Position numbers and translations under genes: made by a program
The notes under the pieces: generated by a model
Seen by the model: only the letters and a program-made list of their open reading frames with translations
What the model was told of the DNA's origin: nothing
The model's database searches: none
Shown: positions 33,609-41,566 of the stretch, piece after piece
Layout of the letters: each line of letters opens with the position of its first letter
How positions within the stretch are numbered: the stretch's first letter is position 1
NCBI GenBank assembly: GCA_964433555.1
Contig: CAYSRG010000009.1
Coordinates: forward strand, 1-64,000
DNA length: 64,000 bases
From: Stramentimicrobium sp964433555
GTDB lineage: Bacteria > Atribacterota > Phoenicimicrobiia > Phoenicimicrobiales > Stramentimicrobiaceae
Direction of reading: 5' to 3'

Positions 33609-34400
33609 TTAAGCCAATACTAACTCATCCTCTACATATTCTTCTTTTCTTAATTTTGAAAATTGCTTTAATAGATAATCAATAGTGATATTATCTCTTT
33701 TTTTGCCAGAAACATCCAGAATGATATGACCACGATCCATCATTATGGTACGATTACCATATTTTAATGCTTCCTGCATATTATGAGTTACCATTATAGT
33801 GGTTAATTTCTTTTCTTTTACAATTTCCTGGGTAATAATTTGTATTTTTTTGCTAATCTCAGGATCGAGAGAGGCGGTATGTTCATCTAACAATAGTATT
33901 TTGGGATCAAACATAGTAGCCATCAAAATTGTTAAAGCCTGTCTCTGCCCTCCTGATAGTAAAGATACTTTCTTGGTTAGCATATTCTCCAGATTCAATT
34001 CCAGCTGAGCCAATTTATTGCGAAAATATTCTTTTCTTTGACGGTTTAAGCCCAAATTTAATCCCCTGCCAAAACGTTTAATAGATAAGGCTAGGTTTTC
34101 CTCAATAGTCATAGAAGGTGCGGTGCCCATCAGGGGATCTTGAAAGACCCTGCCAATGAATCTAGCCCGGTAATGCTCTGCTTTATTACTTACATCCTGA
34201 TGGTCAATCTGCACAGTTCCCTTTTCAGGAAGAACAGTCCCGGCAATAATATTCAAGAGAGTGGATTTACCGGCACCGTTGCTGCCAATAACGGTGACAA
34301 AATCCCCTTCTATTATGTGCAAATTAATACCTCTTAGCGCTTCAGTTTCATGAGAAGTGCCTTTAGCAAAACATTTATAAATATTTAGCAATTGTAACAT
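33609..34400 (-). CDS. ABC transporter ATP-binding protein (TrpZ-like)
   Basis: The 263-residue ATPase has Walker A VIGSNGAGKSTLLNIIAG, signature LLSGGQRQALTILMAT, Walker B KILLLDEHTASLDP, and switch histidine in IMVTHNMQEAL. It energises the permease encoded 22 bases upstream and is the last gene of a three-gene importer operon. Together with the substrate-binding protein and LIV-like permease it forms the family of TrpXYZ-type aromatic amino acid importers. Expression should depend on the tyrosine-codon attenuator in front of the operon. Confidence 0.93.
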   Translation of the reverse strand: MLQLLNIYKCFAKGTSHETEALRGINLHIIEGDFVTVIGSNGAGKSTLLNIIAGTVLPEKGTVQIDHQDVSNKAEHYRARFIGRVFQDPLMGTAPSMTIEENLALSIKRFGRGLNLGLNRQRKEYFRNKLAQLELNLENMLTKKVSLLSGGQRQALTILMATMFDPKILLLDEHTASLDPEISKKIQIITQEIVKEKKLTTIMVTHNMQEALKYGNRTIMMDRGHIILDVSGKKRDNITIDYLLKQFSKLRKEEYVEDELVLA

Positions 34401-34422
34401 AAAACTGCCACCTCCTTTTTTT

Positions 34423-35352
34423 TCACTTATTCTCTACTCCATTGCTACCATTAGTGGTAACAATCGCCTTAATCCTTCCCCTAAATAAAGGGAAGGTTAG
34501 GGCTATAATTACCAGGAGAACGGAAATTAACTTTAAATCTCCAGGTTGAAAACCTAAGCGATAACCATAGCGCAGAGCTATCATAACCGTGGTACGATAA
34601 ATAATCGATCCTATAATCACACTGACTGTCATCCAACCGATGCCTCCTCGATTTCGTACTATGCTGCGTCCTATTATAACTGAAGCTAAACCGGCCACAA
34701 TTGTTCCGATGCCCATTCCGACATCAGCAAAGCCGGAATACTGAGCAAATAAAGAACCGGAGAGAGCAACCAATCCGTTAGAAAGACATAAACCAATAAT
34801 CTTGGTAACTCCGGTATCAACACCCAAGCTACGAATCATCTGTTCATTATCACCAGTTGCTCTGATGGCCATTCCAATTTCTGTACATAAAAAATAATCA
34901 AGTAAGAGTTTCACCAGAAGTACTACAACAAGAAAGAGGATAGGAGTTAACTGATCCAGAGAAAGTTGGGGAAACCAGCCTTTAATAACATTAAGAATGG
35001 TTATCTTTCCTAAAAGAGGAATATTGGATTTCCCCATAATTCTCAGGTTTATCGAGTAAAGTAAAGTCATAGTTAAAATTCCCGAAAGTAAATTGGTAAA
35101 TTTTAGTCTGGTATGGAAAAAGGCAGTTAATCCACCCGCCAGTATGCCACCCACCACTGCCCACAGGATTGCTATAAAGGGATCTCCTCCAGCAAAGATA
35201 ATTTTAGCAGTAATAGCTGCCCCCAAGGGGAAAGTTCCATCAACTGATAAATCCGGAAAGTTTAATACCTGAAAAGTAATGTATACTCCTAAGGCCATAA
35301 TACCGAAAACAAGACCTTGCTCTAAGGCATGAAATAATAAGCTCCAGGTCAT
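34423..35352 (-). CDS. ABC transporter permease (TrpY-like)
   Basis: The 309-residue protein has eight or nine membrane helices and the layout of branched-chain/BPD_transp_2-type permeases restricted to the TrpXYZ class: GLVFGIMALGVYITFQVLNF, PDLSVDGTFPLGAAITAKII, LSGILTMTLLYSINLRIMG, and TEIGMAIRATGDNEQMIRSLGVD, the cytoplasmic coupling loop. It follows the substrate-binding protein gene after 37 bases. The transporter imports an aromatic amino acid or analogue; tyrosine is inferred from the leader. Confidence 0.92.
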   Translation of the reverse strand: MTWSLLFHALEQGLVFGIMALGVYITFQVLNFPDLSVDGTFPLGAAITAKIIFAGGDPFIAILWAVVGGILAGGLTAFFHTRLKFTNLLSGILTMTLLYSINLRIMGKSNIPLLGKITILNVIKGWFPQLSLDQLTPILFLVVVLLVKLLLDYFLCTEIGMAIRATGDNEQMIRSLGVDTGVTKIIGLCLSNGLVALSGSLFAQYSGFADVGMGIGTIVAGLASVIIGRSIVRNRGGIGWMTVSVIIGSIIYRTTVMIALRYGYRLGFQPGDLKLISVLLVIIALTFPLFRGRIKAIVTTNGSNGVENK

Positions 35353-35389
35353 AATTGTATTAACTCCTTCCTCTTTCTAATTCCTCTTT

Positions 35390-36415
35390 TTATTCACTGC
35401 GATTCCAGATAGTACCTGCAAAAACAATAGAATCTGCTTCATCCAGTAATTCATTCAGAATATGCAGATTCAGTCGATTGGCCACATCTACATTTATCAT
35501 AAAGGTTAAATCTTCTGGTTGTTCTAATTTACCAATAGGTATTTCTGAAGGTAATTTGCCCTGTAAGATTTGAACCGCCTTTTCAGCGCTTTTCTGCCCT
35601 AAAGTAAAATAGTCAATGCCAAAAGAGGTTAAGGCTCCCTCGGGAACAAAGGTTGGATCAGCAACAATAATGGGAATTTTTTCATCCAGAGAAACCTTTA
35701 CTATGGAACTAAAAGCAGAAACTGCTACATTATCAGTAACAATATAGAAAGCATCAATTCTTCCCACCAGTGATTGTGCTGCCATCAGAACTTCTGCAGA
35801 ATTGCTTGCAGTTACCTCCACCAATTCCAATCCAAGTTCCTGACATACTTCCCGGGATAACTCTACCTGTACCACTGAATTAGCCTCAGCAGCATTATAA
35901 ATAGTCCCCACGCGAGTGGCTTTTGGTAAAAAACTGGGAATAAGCTCCAATTGTGTTTTATTGGGAGCTGCATCTGACATACCGGTAATATTATTTCCTG
36001 AACTTTCCCAGCTTTCAGCAATATTAGCCGCCACGGGATCTGTTATTGCCCCAATAATTATGGGTATTTCACTGGTAACCTGAGCAGCAGCCTGGGCAAT
36101 AGGAGTAGAAATAGCCACTATCATATCAACCTGATCATCTTTAAATTTCTGGGCAATAGAAATGGCATTGCTGAATTCTCCCTGAGCATCTTGAAAGTCA
36201 TAGCTCACATCGACACCTGGAATATAACCAGCCTGCTCCATCCCAAAAACAAAACCATCCCGGCAGGCATCCAAAGCTGGATGTGCTACAATCTGGCTGA
36301 CACCAATTTTTAACTGTTGAGCTGAAATAGAAATACTCATTAACAATAACGAAAGAACGACAAAAGTAATACCGAAAAATGCTTTTACTAACATACTATG
36401 GTTATTTTTTCTCAT
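35390..36415 (-). CDS. ABC transporter substrate-binding protein (TrpX-like)
   Basis: The 341-residue protein has an N-terminal signal segment (about 10-32, ITFVVLSLLLMSISISAQQ) and two periplasmic-binding lobes of the ABC_sub_bind (PF04392-type) family: LKIGVSQIVAHPALDACRDGF, DDQVDMIVAISTPIAQAAAQ, IIIGAITDPVAANIAESW, NNITGMSDAAP, TRVGTIYNAAEANSVVQVEL and IPIIVADPTFVPEGALTSFG. No lipobox cysteine is visible, so it may be anchored by its N-terminal helix. It is the first structural gene of the importer operon, with AAGGAGG before its ATG, and lies directly after the tandem terminators of the leader. Relatives bind tryptophan or related compounds. Confidence 0.92.
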   Translation of the reverse strand: MRKNNHSMLVKAFFGITFVVLSLLLMSISISAQQLKIGVSQIVAHPALDACRDGFVFGMEQAGYIPGVDVSYDFQDAQGEFSNAISIAQKFKDDQVDMIVAISTPIAQAAAQVTSEIPIIIGAITDPVAANIAESWESSGNNITGMSDAAPNKTQLELIPSFLPKATRVGTIYNAAEANSVVQVELSREVCQELGLELVEVTASNSAEVLMAAQSLVGRIDAFYIVTDNVAVSAFSSIVKVSLDEKIPIIVADPTFVPEGALTSFGIDYFTLGQKSAEKAVQILQGKLPSEIPIGKLEQPEDLTFMINVDVANRLNLHILNELLDEADSIVFAGTIWNRSE

Positions 36416-36527
36416 CTCATTTCCTCCTTTTTACAAAATTATTATTACTTTAAATTTGTTCATTTGCAGTTTATTTTTATCTCTCTTTCTGGCACCTCCT
36501 TTTCTTTCCCACATTAAATAAATAAAA

Positions 36528-36556
36528 AACCACGAATGCTTCATACACCCGTGGTT
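36528..36556 (-). terminator. Second hairpin with U-tract in the leader
   Basis: AACCACG and CGTGGTT form the base of a hairpin; inner ATG and CAT may add pairs. On the minus strand it is followed by TTTTTATTTATTT, the better T-run of the two leader terminators. It lies 112 bases before the substrate-binding protein start. Either this or the first hairpin could be the main regulated stop. Confidence 0.75.
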
Positions 36557-36563
36557 AAAAAGA

Positions 36564-36603
36564 AAAGCCACAGGCTTCCCCTGAGGTAAATGCCTGTGGT
36601 TTT
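36564..36603 (-). terminator. Attenuator terminator of the tyrosine leader
   Basis: CCACAGGC (36568-36575 on the plus strand; minus strand GCCTGTGG) pairs with GCCTGTGG (36592-36599), and flanking A/T pairs extend the stem to about twelve. On the minus strand it is followed by CTTTTCTTTTT. Its upstream arm overlaps the segment AGGCATTTACC (plus 36585-36595), which can instead pair with the end of the leader peptide gene. Confidence 0.8.
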
Positions 36604-36662
36604 GTTGGTTTTGTCGGAGTTAATCTTTAATTAACTACTATTAAACCCGATAGGCACCTACC
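36585..36662 (-). promoter_or_regulatory. Antiterminator pairing in tyrosine attenuator
   Basis: On the minus strand GGTAGGTGCCT (36652-36662), starting nine bases after the last tyrosine codon, can pair along all eleven positions, with two G-U wobbles, to AGGCATTTACC (36585-36595). The second segment is the 5' arm and loop of the terminator hairpin, so the two structures exclude each other. A ribosome stalled at the first tyrosine codons leaves the first segment free and favours read-through; a ribosome that moves on covers it and lets the terminator form. Confidence 0.75.
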
Positions 36663-36733
36663 TCCGGATTATAATAATAGTAGTAATAATAGACATTATT
36701 AAGGTTTAACGAAAATATGGTTTTCTTATTCAT
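36641..36733 (-). CDS. Leader peptide with seven consecutive Tyr codons
   Basis: This 30-codon frame starts at ATG (36731-36733), about 30 bases after the predicted transcription start, and ends in TAA. The peptide runs MNKKTIFSLNLNNV, then Y15-Y21 encoded as TAT TAT TAC TAC TAT TAT TAT, then NPEVGAYRV, giving eight tyrosines in 30 residues. The ribosome site is weak (TAAAG directly before the start). A run of one amino acid's codons ahead of a terminator and a matching antiterminator is the hallmark of ribosome-mediated attenuation, as in the trp, his and phe leaders. It implies that low charged tRNA-Tyr turns on the downstream ABC importer. Confidence 0.88.
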   Translation of the reverse strand: MNKKTIFSLNLNNVYYYYYYYNPEVGAYRV

Positions 36734-36768
36734 CTTTATGCTATGCTGCCATCTCTTAATTTTTTTCT

Positions 36769-36797
36769 ATTTTACTCGCTGTTTTACTAAAAGTCAA
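36769..36797 (-). promoter_or_regulatory. Promoter of the tyrosine leader and ABC operon
   Basis: On the minus strand TTGACT (36792-36797) and TAAAAT (36769-36774) are separated by 17 bases. It sits in the gap after tatD and gives a start site near 36762. Confidence 0.82.
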
Positions 36798-36855
36798 CCA
36801 ATTTTAAAAAAATTTATTCATTTTTAAATTACTGGTCCTCTATGGGAAGAAAAAA

Positions 36856-37617
36856 TTAACTTAATTTAAACACCTGCTGGGCATTTTCTGTGGTAATATG
36901 GGCAATTTTGGCGATTGTTTCTCCTTTTAATTGAGCAATTTTCTTGGCAATTATAGGAATGTATTTCGGTTCATTTGGCTTTCCTCGAAAGGGATGAGGA
37001 GTTAAAAATGGAGCATCTGTTTCCAGTAATATTTGGTCAAGAGGAATTTCTTGAACCGCTTGAAGTAATTTGTGGGCATTTTTAAAGGTAACCACCCCTC
37101 CTATTCCAAAATAAAAGCCCTGCTCCACACACCATTTAGCTATTTGAACATCACCTGAGTAGCAGTGCAAAATTACCTTCTTGCCGCAAGCCTTTTCCGC
37201 TAATATCTTGACAGTTTCCTCATGGGCATCTCGATCATGGATAATGATAGGCAAATCATATTTATGAGCTAAATCTATTTGTTTTTGAAAAGCACTTTTC
37301 TGATCTTCGGGAGAGCTGTGTTGATAATAATAATCCAGACCAATTTCTCCGACAGCAACATTTTTGGGATGAGCAATCATCTCTTCCAGCAAAATCAGTT
37401 CTTTTTCCTTCATTTTCTTGCTTTCATGAGGGTGAAATCCTATGGCAGTATATACATTATTAAATTGCTCGGCATAGGATATATTTTTTTGACTGGATTC
37501 TAAATCAACTCCTATAGTGATAACTTTGATAATCCCCTTCTCCCGAGCTTCATTTATTACTTCCTTTACTTCTCTTTTCATCATATCCAGATGAGCATGC
37601 GTTTCAATAAATTGAAT
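36856..37617 (-). CDS. tatD: TatD family deoxyribonuclease with non-AUG start
   Basis: The protein is a TatD-type metal hydrolase: VITIGVDLESSQ, YTAIGFHPHESK, AVGEIGLDYYYQHSSPEDQK, PIIIHDRDAHEET, VILHCYSGDVQIAKW, GGVVTFKN and QILLETDAPFLTPHP. The first in-frame ATG (37584) would omit the essential N-terminal ETHAHLD motif (H-x-H metal ligands), which lies just upstream in frame. The frame is closed by TAA a few codons earlier, and GGGAGG precedes ATA ATT CAA TTT. No ATG, GTG or TTG is available, so translation must begin at AUU (37615-37617) or AUA (37618-37620). About 253 residues result, normal for the family. Confidence 0.85.
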   Translation of the reverse strand: MQFIETHAHLDMMKREVKEVINEAREKGIIKVITIGVDLESSQKNISYAEQFNNVYTAIGFHPHESKKMKEKELILLEEMIAHPKNVAVGEIGLDYYYQHSSPEDQKSAFQKQIDLAHKYDLPIIIHDRDAHEETVKILAEKACGKKVILHCYSGDVQIAKWCVEQGFYFGIGGVVTFKNAHKLLQAVQEIPLDQILLETDAPFLTPHPFRGKPNEPKYIPIIAKKIAQLKGETIAKIAHITTENAQQVFKLS

Positions 37618-37717
37618 TATTTTTTTATCCTCCCTTTAAAATATTGTGATAACAGATATAATCTCCTTATTGTTTAGTCGAACTTTTTTTAATAATATCT
37701 TTGCTTATAATAAGAAC

Positions 37718-38140
37718 TCATTGCGCTGATTTTTCAGAATTGTTCTTGATTTTTCCTTGTGGGGTAAGACTGTTTTTTTCAATTAAATACAATTCCTGTT
37801 CACTCAGACCAAAATAATGACCTACTTCATGTAAAACAACTCGTTTAATTTCATTTTTTATTTCTGGTCTGTATCTACTCTTACGAAGAATCGGTTTACG
37901 AAAAATAAGAATTCTGTCCGGCATAACATTACGATAATGGACTCCTCTTCGAGTAACAGGAATGCCCTGATAAAGACCCAGAATGGAATAAGGAGAATGA
38001 TGTCCTAACTGTTTTAAAATATTATAGTCAGGGAAATCTTCAATATGGATGGTGATATTTTCCATTTTTTTCCGAAAGTATTCCGGTAACTCACCAATTG
38101 ACTCAATTACTAATTTCTCAAATTCATCTTCCTTCATCAT
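37718..38140 (-). CDS. Zincin-like metallopeptidase family protein
   Basis: The 140-residue protein belongs to the small zincin group (PF06262-type): EFEKLVIESIGELPEYFRKK at the start, IHIEDFPDYNILKQLG, LLGLYQGIPVTRRGVHY-like middle, PDRILIFRKPIL, then RVVLHEVGHYFGLSEQEL with HExGH zinc ligands. Actinobacterial and Gram-positive members are structurally like minimal metalloproteases, but their substrates are unknown. It lies in a run of small housekeeping genes, seven bases after the flavodoxin gene. Confidence 0.85.
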   Translation of the reverse strand: MMKEDEFEKLVIESIGELPEYFRKKMENITIHIEDFPDYNILKQLGHHSPYSILGLYQGIPVTRRGVHYRNVMPDRILIFRKPILRKSRYRPEIKNEIKRVVLHEVGHYFGLSEQELYLIEKNSLTPQGKIKNNSEKSAQ

Positions 38141-38147
38141 ATTAAGG

Positions 38148-38630
38148 TCAATCCTTAAGAGCTTGTTTTATAATGTTAATAAATTCATCAATCATTTCTA
38201 AATGGTAGCGCTTTTTTATATCACGATTGGTAAAATTCAATACCGCTACCAGCTTTTGAGCAGTAATATGCTCTACAGTTAAAAAAATCTTCTGTGGATC
38301 GCTTCCTATACTGGTGGTAAAAAAAGCAATTCTGGGTATTTTTTCTTTGTATTCCCTGAAAAAACTCAAAATAGGTGTCGACATATTGCCAGCCCAGATA
38401 GGTGTTCCCACTACAACTACATTATACTGAGAGAGATCTTTTTCTATCTTTTCAATAGGAATAACTCTTTGTAAATAAGCCTCATTTCCACTGGCTATAA
38501 AACCTAACAAACCTTTTCTACTTTTATGATCAATTATTTCTTCTACCTCTGCTGCTAATTTTTTCCCGATTATCTCCGCAATATTTCTAGTTTTCCCCGA
38601 ACGAGAATAATAGAGTATGAGTGCCTTCAT
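38148..38630 (-). CDS. Flavodoxin family protein
   Basis: The protein (160 residues) opens MKALILYYSRSGKTRNIAEII, the FMN phosphate loop of flavodoxins, followed by VVVVGTPIWAGNMSTPILSF with the second flavin contact and IAFFTTSIGSDPQKIF. It should bind FMN and carry electrons or act as a quinone/NADH-type reductase. An earlier ATG exists four codons upstream (38642), but GAGGG lies five bases before the second ATG, and the family begins there. A second flavodoxin-like gene lies at 56420-56893. Confidence 0.86.
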   Translation of the reverse strand: MKALILYYSRSGKTRNIAEIIGKKLAAEVEEIIDHKSRKGLLGFIASGNEAYLQRVIPIEKIEKDLSQYNVVVVGTPIWAGNMSTPILSFFREYKEKIPRIAFFTTSIGSDPQKIFLTVEHITAQKLVAVLNFTNRDIKKRYHLEMIDEFINIIKQALKD

Positions 38631-38679
38631 AATTTCCCTCATTTTTTATTTTTTAAAATCAGAACTAAGCGAAAGTAAA

Positions 38680-39318
38680 TCAGCCATTTATCCATCTGAT
38701 TGCACCTGTCTTAATAGAAGCTTTGCCTTGAGTGGCGTTATTAACAAGCTGTTTAATCCATTCCTGCTCTGTTTTAGGAAGTAAGACTAAAAGATTTACC
38801 TTCTCTCCATATTTGATATTCCCAATCTTACCGGATTTACTCTCAACTGATTGTAAGATAGGTCCCAAAGATCTATATCCTATGCCGTCAATAATAAATT
38901 CCTGTAAGGGATATTTCCGTCTCTTCCCTGCTTGCTGTAATCCCATTCGTGCAGTATCTCTATAGGCTTTGATTAATCCACTGATGCCTAATTTAATCCC
39001 TCCGAAATAACGCACAACTACCACTAGAACATTGGTTACCTCACTCTGTTTAATAGCCTGTAAGATAGGGGGACCAGCTGAATTGGGTGGTTCACCGCTA
39101 TCTGAATATTGTACTATTTCATCATTTCCAGAACCTAGGCGATAAGCCCAGCAATGATGAGTAGCATCTGGAAACTGTTGGTTAACTGATTTAATAAACG
39201 ACCTTGCCTCCTGTTCACTTGCTATTTCCTGTACCAGGGCAATAAAATGACTCTTCTTAATGGTGTTCTCAAGCTTCGCATAATGGTCTATGGTTTGAAA
39301 ATTTTCTATTATTTCCAT
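38680..39318 (-). CDS. yigZ: YigZ/IMPACT family protein
   Basis: The 212-residue protein matches IMPACT/YigZ: KKSHFIALVQEIASEQEARS, FPDATHHCWAYRLG, QYSDSGEPPNSAGPPILQAI, then VLVVVVRYFGGIKLGISGLIKAYRDT, and a C-terminal DUF1949-like part (YPLQEFIIDGIGYRSLGPI). The N-terminal fold resembles EF-G domain IV. The bacterial role is uncertain, possibly ribosome-linked. The length is normal for the family and no defect is visible. Confidence 0.93.
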   Translation of the reverse strand: MEIIENFQTIDHYAKLENTIKKSHFIALVQEIASEQEARSFIKSVNQQFPDATHHCWAYRLGSGNDEIVQYSDSGEPPNSAGPPILQAIKQSEVTNVLVVVVRYFGGIKLGISGLIKAYRDTARMGLQQAGKRRKYPLQEFIIDGIGYRSLGPILQSVESKSGKIGNIKYGEKVNLLVLLPKTEQEWIKQLVNNATQGKASIKTGAIRWING

Positions 39319-39338
39319 ATATATAAACCAGTTACAGA

Positions 39339-39791
39339 TTAAAATTTATGGTGAAATTTTTGATAACATTCCAAAAACTTCTCCTGGGTTGAGCGGGAAT
39401 ATATTGTTAAAATAAGTGTTTTATCCTTATGGTCCTGCTGGTATCTTATAAAAATCCGATAATCTGGTGGAGAAAGGATTGATAGAAAGGATTTTTTCTT
39501 TGAGGGGAGATTTATTTCTTTAACAGAGTCCCAGAGTATCTGAAATTTCATTGCTTCTCCAATATTTTCATTCTGCCCACCTCCCAGCAAAGATGACCAC
39601 CAGCTCTTTTTGGGAAAAGTTTGAAAATAAAATGAGGTATCGGTAAAATACAGTAATCCCCAGGTTTTCTGCTCTAAATCATTATATCCACCCAGGTATT
39701 CACTCATATCTTTTCCCCTGATTTCCTCACCAATTTCCTTCTCTTTTTCCTGCCAGTATTTTACTACATCTTGCCGGATATCTTTATTCAA
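39339..39791 (-). CDS. Hypothetical protein, PH/GRAM-like
   Basis: The 150-residue protein has no signal or membrane segment. It begins with a charged helix (DIRQDVVKYWQEKEKEIGEE) and continues with alternating short strands (TWGLLYFTDTSFYFQTFPK, MKFQILWDSVKEINLPSKK, YRIFIRYQQD, LILTIYSRSTQEKFLECYQK). That succession, strands then a final helix, is like PH/GRAM-type domains, which bind lipids or proteins. No specific family is recognised. It lies between yigZ and the nicotinamidase gene. Confidence 0.55.
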   Translation of the reverse strand: MNKDIRQDVVKYWQEKEKEIGEEIRGKDMSEYLGGYNDLEQKTWGLLYFTDTSFYFQTFPKKSWWSSLLGGGQNENIGEAMKFQILWDSVKEINLPSKKKSFLSILSPPDYRIFIRYQQDHKDKTLILTIYSRSTQEKFLECYQKFHHKF

Positions 39792-39908
39792 ATTTTCCTC
39801 CTTAGCTTATTTAATATAATTTATTTTTATGGTAAATATTTATTTAACCATTACCTTCTACTAAGAACATAACCTTTGGCGGTTAAATAATAATATTGAA
39901 AAATTTCT

Positions 39909-40448
39909 TTAGACCTGAGCGGATGTTATTATCTGAGCACCCGCTTCCTGCAACCCTGCATACTCCCCGGCAATTTTTTTCTCTTCTTTAGAAAAATTGG
40001 CAATAGCATCTCTGATTAGAAAGACCTTAAAGCCCTCCTTTAAAGCATCTAAGACTGAGTATTTGACGCAATATTCCAGGGCAATTCCACAGATATAAAG
40101 ATCGGAAATCCCTCTTTTGTTAAGATAATCAACAGGCTTAATGTTGGTGGACTCAAAGGCTGAATATCCATCATCCCGATCTCCGGTCCCTTTATGAAAG
40201 ACTTGATTAATTTTTTCCTTATGGAGTTCAGGAGGAAATTCAGCACCTTTGCTTCCGGCAACACAATGTATCGGCCACTTTTTAAAATGAACAGATTGTT
40301 GAGGATGCCAGTCCTGTGTGGCCAGTACTAAATCAAATTTGTCCATTAACTCGTTAATAACCGGGATAACTTGCTCGGCATCCGGTACTGCTAAAGCTCC
40401 ACCTTTTATAAAGTCATTCTGCACATCAACAATTAATAATACTTTCAT
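39909..40448 (-). CDS. pncA: Nicotinamidase
   Basis: The 179-residue protein is an isochorismatase-fold nicotinamidase: LLIVDVQNDFIKGGALAVP with the catalytic aspartate, LATQDWHPQQSVHFKKWPIH with the metal-binding D-x-H and H, HCVAGSKGAEFPPEL, FHKGTGDRDDGYSAFE with the catalytic lysine, and CGIALEYCVKYSVLDA with the nucleophilic cysteine. It deamidates nicotinamide to nicotinate for NAD salvage. It lies 50 bases after the operon encoding a NadD-like fusion protein, which fits a shared NAD theme. Confidence 0.94.
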   Translation of the reverse strand: MKVLLIVDVQNDFIKGGALAVPDAEQVIPVINELMDKFDLVLATQDWHPQQSVHFKKWPIHCVAGSKGAEFPPELHKEKINQVFHKGTGDRDDGYSAFESTNIKPVDYLNKRGISDLYICGIALEYCVKYSVLDALKEGFKVFLIRDAIANFSKEEKKIAGEYAGLQEAGAQIITSAQV

Positions 40449-40498
40449 CGTGTCACTCCTTCCTAATTTAGTAATATTATCAGTTGCTTAATTTTTCT

Positions 40499-41566
40499 TT
40501 ATTTTGTCTGTAAATCAACCTCCTGGTATATATTTTGAGCAAAAAAGACTGCCCTCTCTCTAATATCAGGAACTTTTTCTACCGCACCTGGATCATTGGC
40601 AATAGCTGTTAGAGAAAAGTAAGGTGGAAGTTGAAATCCTTTATTTACATTTAAGGCACCAATCAGTTGAATAGCAACATTTTCACTCCCTGAATTTCCG
40701 GAGACAATAATGGCAAAGATGATCTTCTGACGGAAATTCGCCTTCTTATAAAGAACTGTCAAACGATTGATAACAGCCATCATCTTGGCAGAAATGGCAT
40801 CATTGTAATTTGGACATAGCCAGATTAAATAATCAGCTTGTTCGATGGCTGGTAATATTTCCTGTACCACTATGCCACCGTAAAAACAGCTACTCATTTC
40901 ACTGTAGTGTTTACAGGTTTTATAAAGACAACCTCTACAATCAACAATAGTACCATTTTCAATATATTGTTCCTTTACCATTTTTCTGCTGTTAAGCGGT
41001 AAGCTTTTCTTAACCATTTGCCAGAGCATCATGGTATTGGAATTTTTTTTAGGATTGGAATAAAGCACCAGGATTTCCGGTTGACTAATAATGTTTTTTC
41101 TATCCTGCATTAGTCTGAAGATTAAATCACAAGACAATTTTTGATAGATTTTCTCTAAAGGTAGTTTCAAGTTTTTTTGCCAGGTTAAAAAATTCACCAG
41201 ATTAGCAGTTGCCTCAATTACTGAATGTCCTATATAACGGCAACCTAATTGATTAGTTTGAAATATGATTCGATAGGCAATATATTTGGTCCACAACTCA
41301 ACAGGACTTTGAATAATAATAGCTCCTTCTGCATTAATTAATGCCTTAGGTCCTCTTTCACTTATAGCTTGTAACATTCTATCCAGACCAATATTAATTC
41401 CATACTCATTTAATTCAACTGCCCATAATATTTTTTTATCCTGTAAAGATGGAATATCCTGTTCATGTACATAAATCTGGTTTCTATAATCCTTAGCCGC
41501 ATCTGCTATGACTTTCCTGAATTTTAGTGAAACTTTCCCTGGCATCAGGATAATGAACTCATTCAT
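40499..41566 (-). CDS. NADPH-dependent FMN reductase-like protein with N-terminal extension
   Basis: The 355-residue protein has two parts. Residues 1 to about 165 (MNEFIILMPGKVSLKFRKVI, GLDRMLQAISERGPKALINA, CRYIGHSVIEATANLVNFL) match nothing I recognise. Residues from about 165 form a flavodoxin-like FMN reductase: PEILVLYSNPKKNSNTMMLW with the phosphate loop, IVDCRGCLYKTCKHY with cysteines, QADYLIWLCPNYNDAISAKM, and FAIIVSGNSGSENVA. The start follows the previous stop directly (TAGATG), so it is coupled. It forms an operon with the LDH-like and giant fusion proteins; its redox partner is unknown. Confidence 0.7.
   Translation of the reverse strand: MNEFIILMPGKVSLKFRKVIADAAKDYRNQIYVHEQDIPSLQDKKILWAVELNEYGINIGLDRMLQAISERGPKALINAEGAIIIQSPVELWTKYIAYRIIFQTNQLGCRYIGHSVIEATANLVNFLTWQKNLKLPLEKIYQKLSCDLIFRLMQDRKNIISQPEILVLYSNPKKNSNTMMLWQMVKKSLPLNSRKMVKEQYIENGTIVDCRGCLYKTCKHYSEMSSCFYGGIVVQEILPAIEQADYLIWLCPNYNDAISAKMMAVINRLTVLYKKANFRQKIIFAIIVSGNSGSENVAIQLIGALNVNKGFQLPPYFSLTAIANDPGAVEKVPDIRERAVFFAQNIYQEVDLQTK

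Noticed and set aside
36416..36840. T-box riboswitch for the ABC operon
   Set aside because: T-box leaders carry a conserved AGGGUGGNACCGCG-like element. It is absent here, whereas a leader peptide with Tyr codons and competing hairpins is present.
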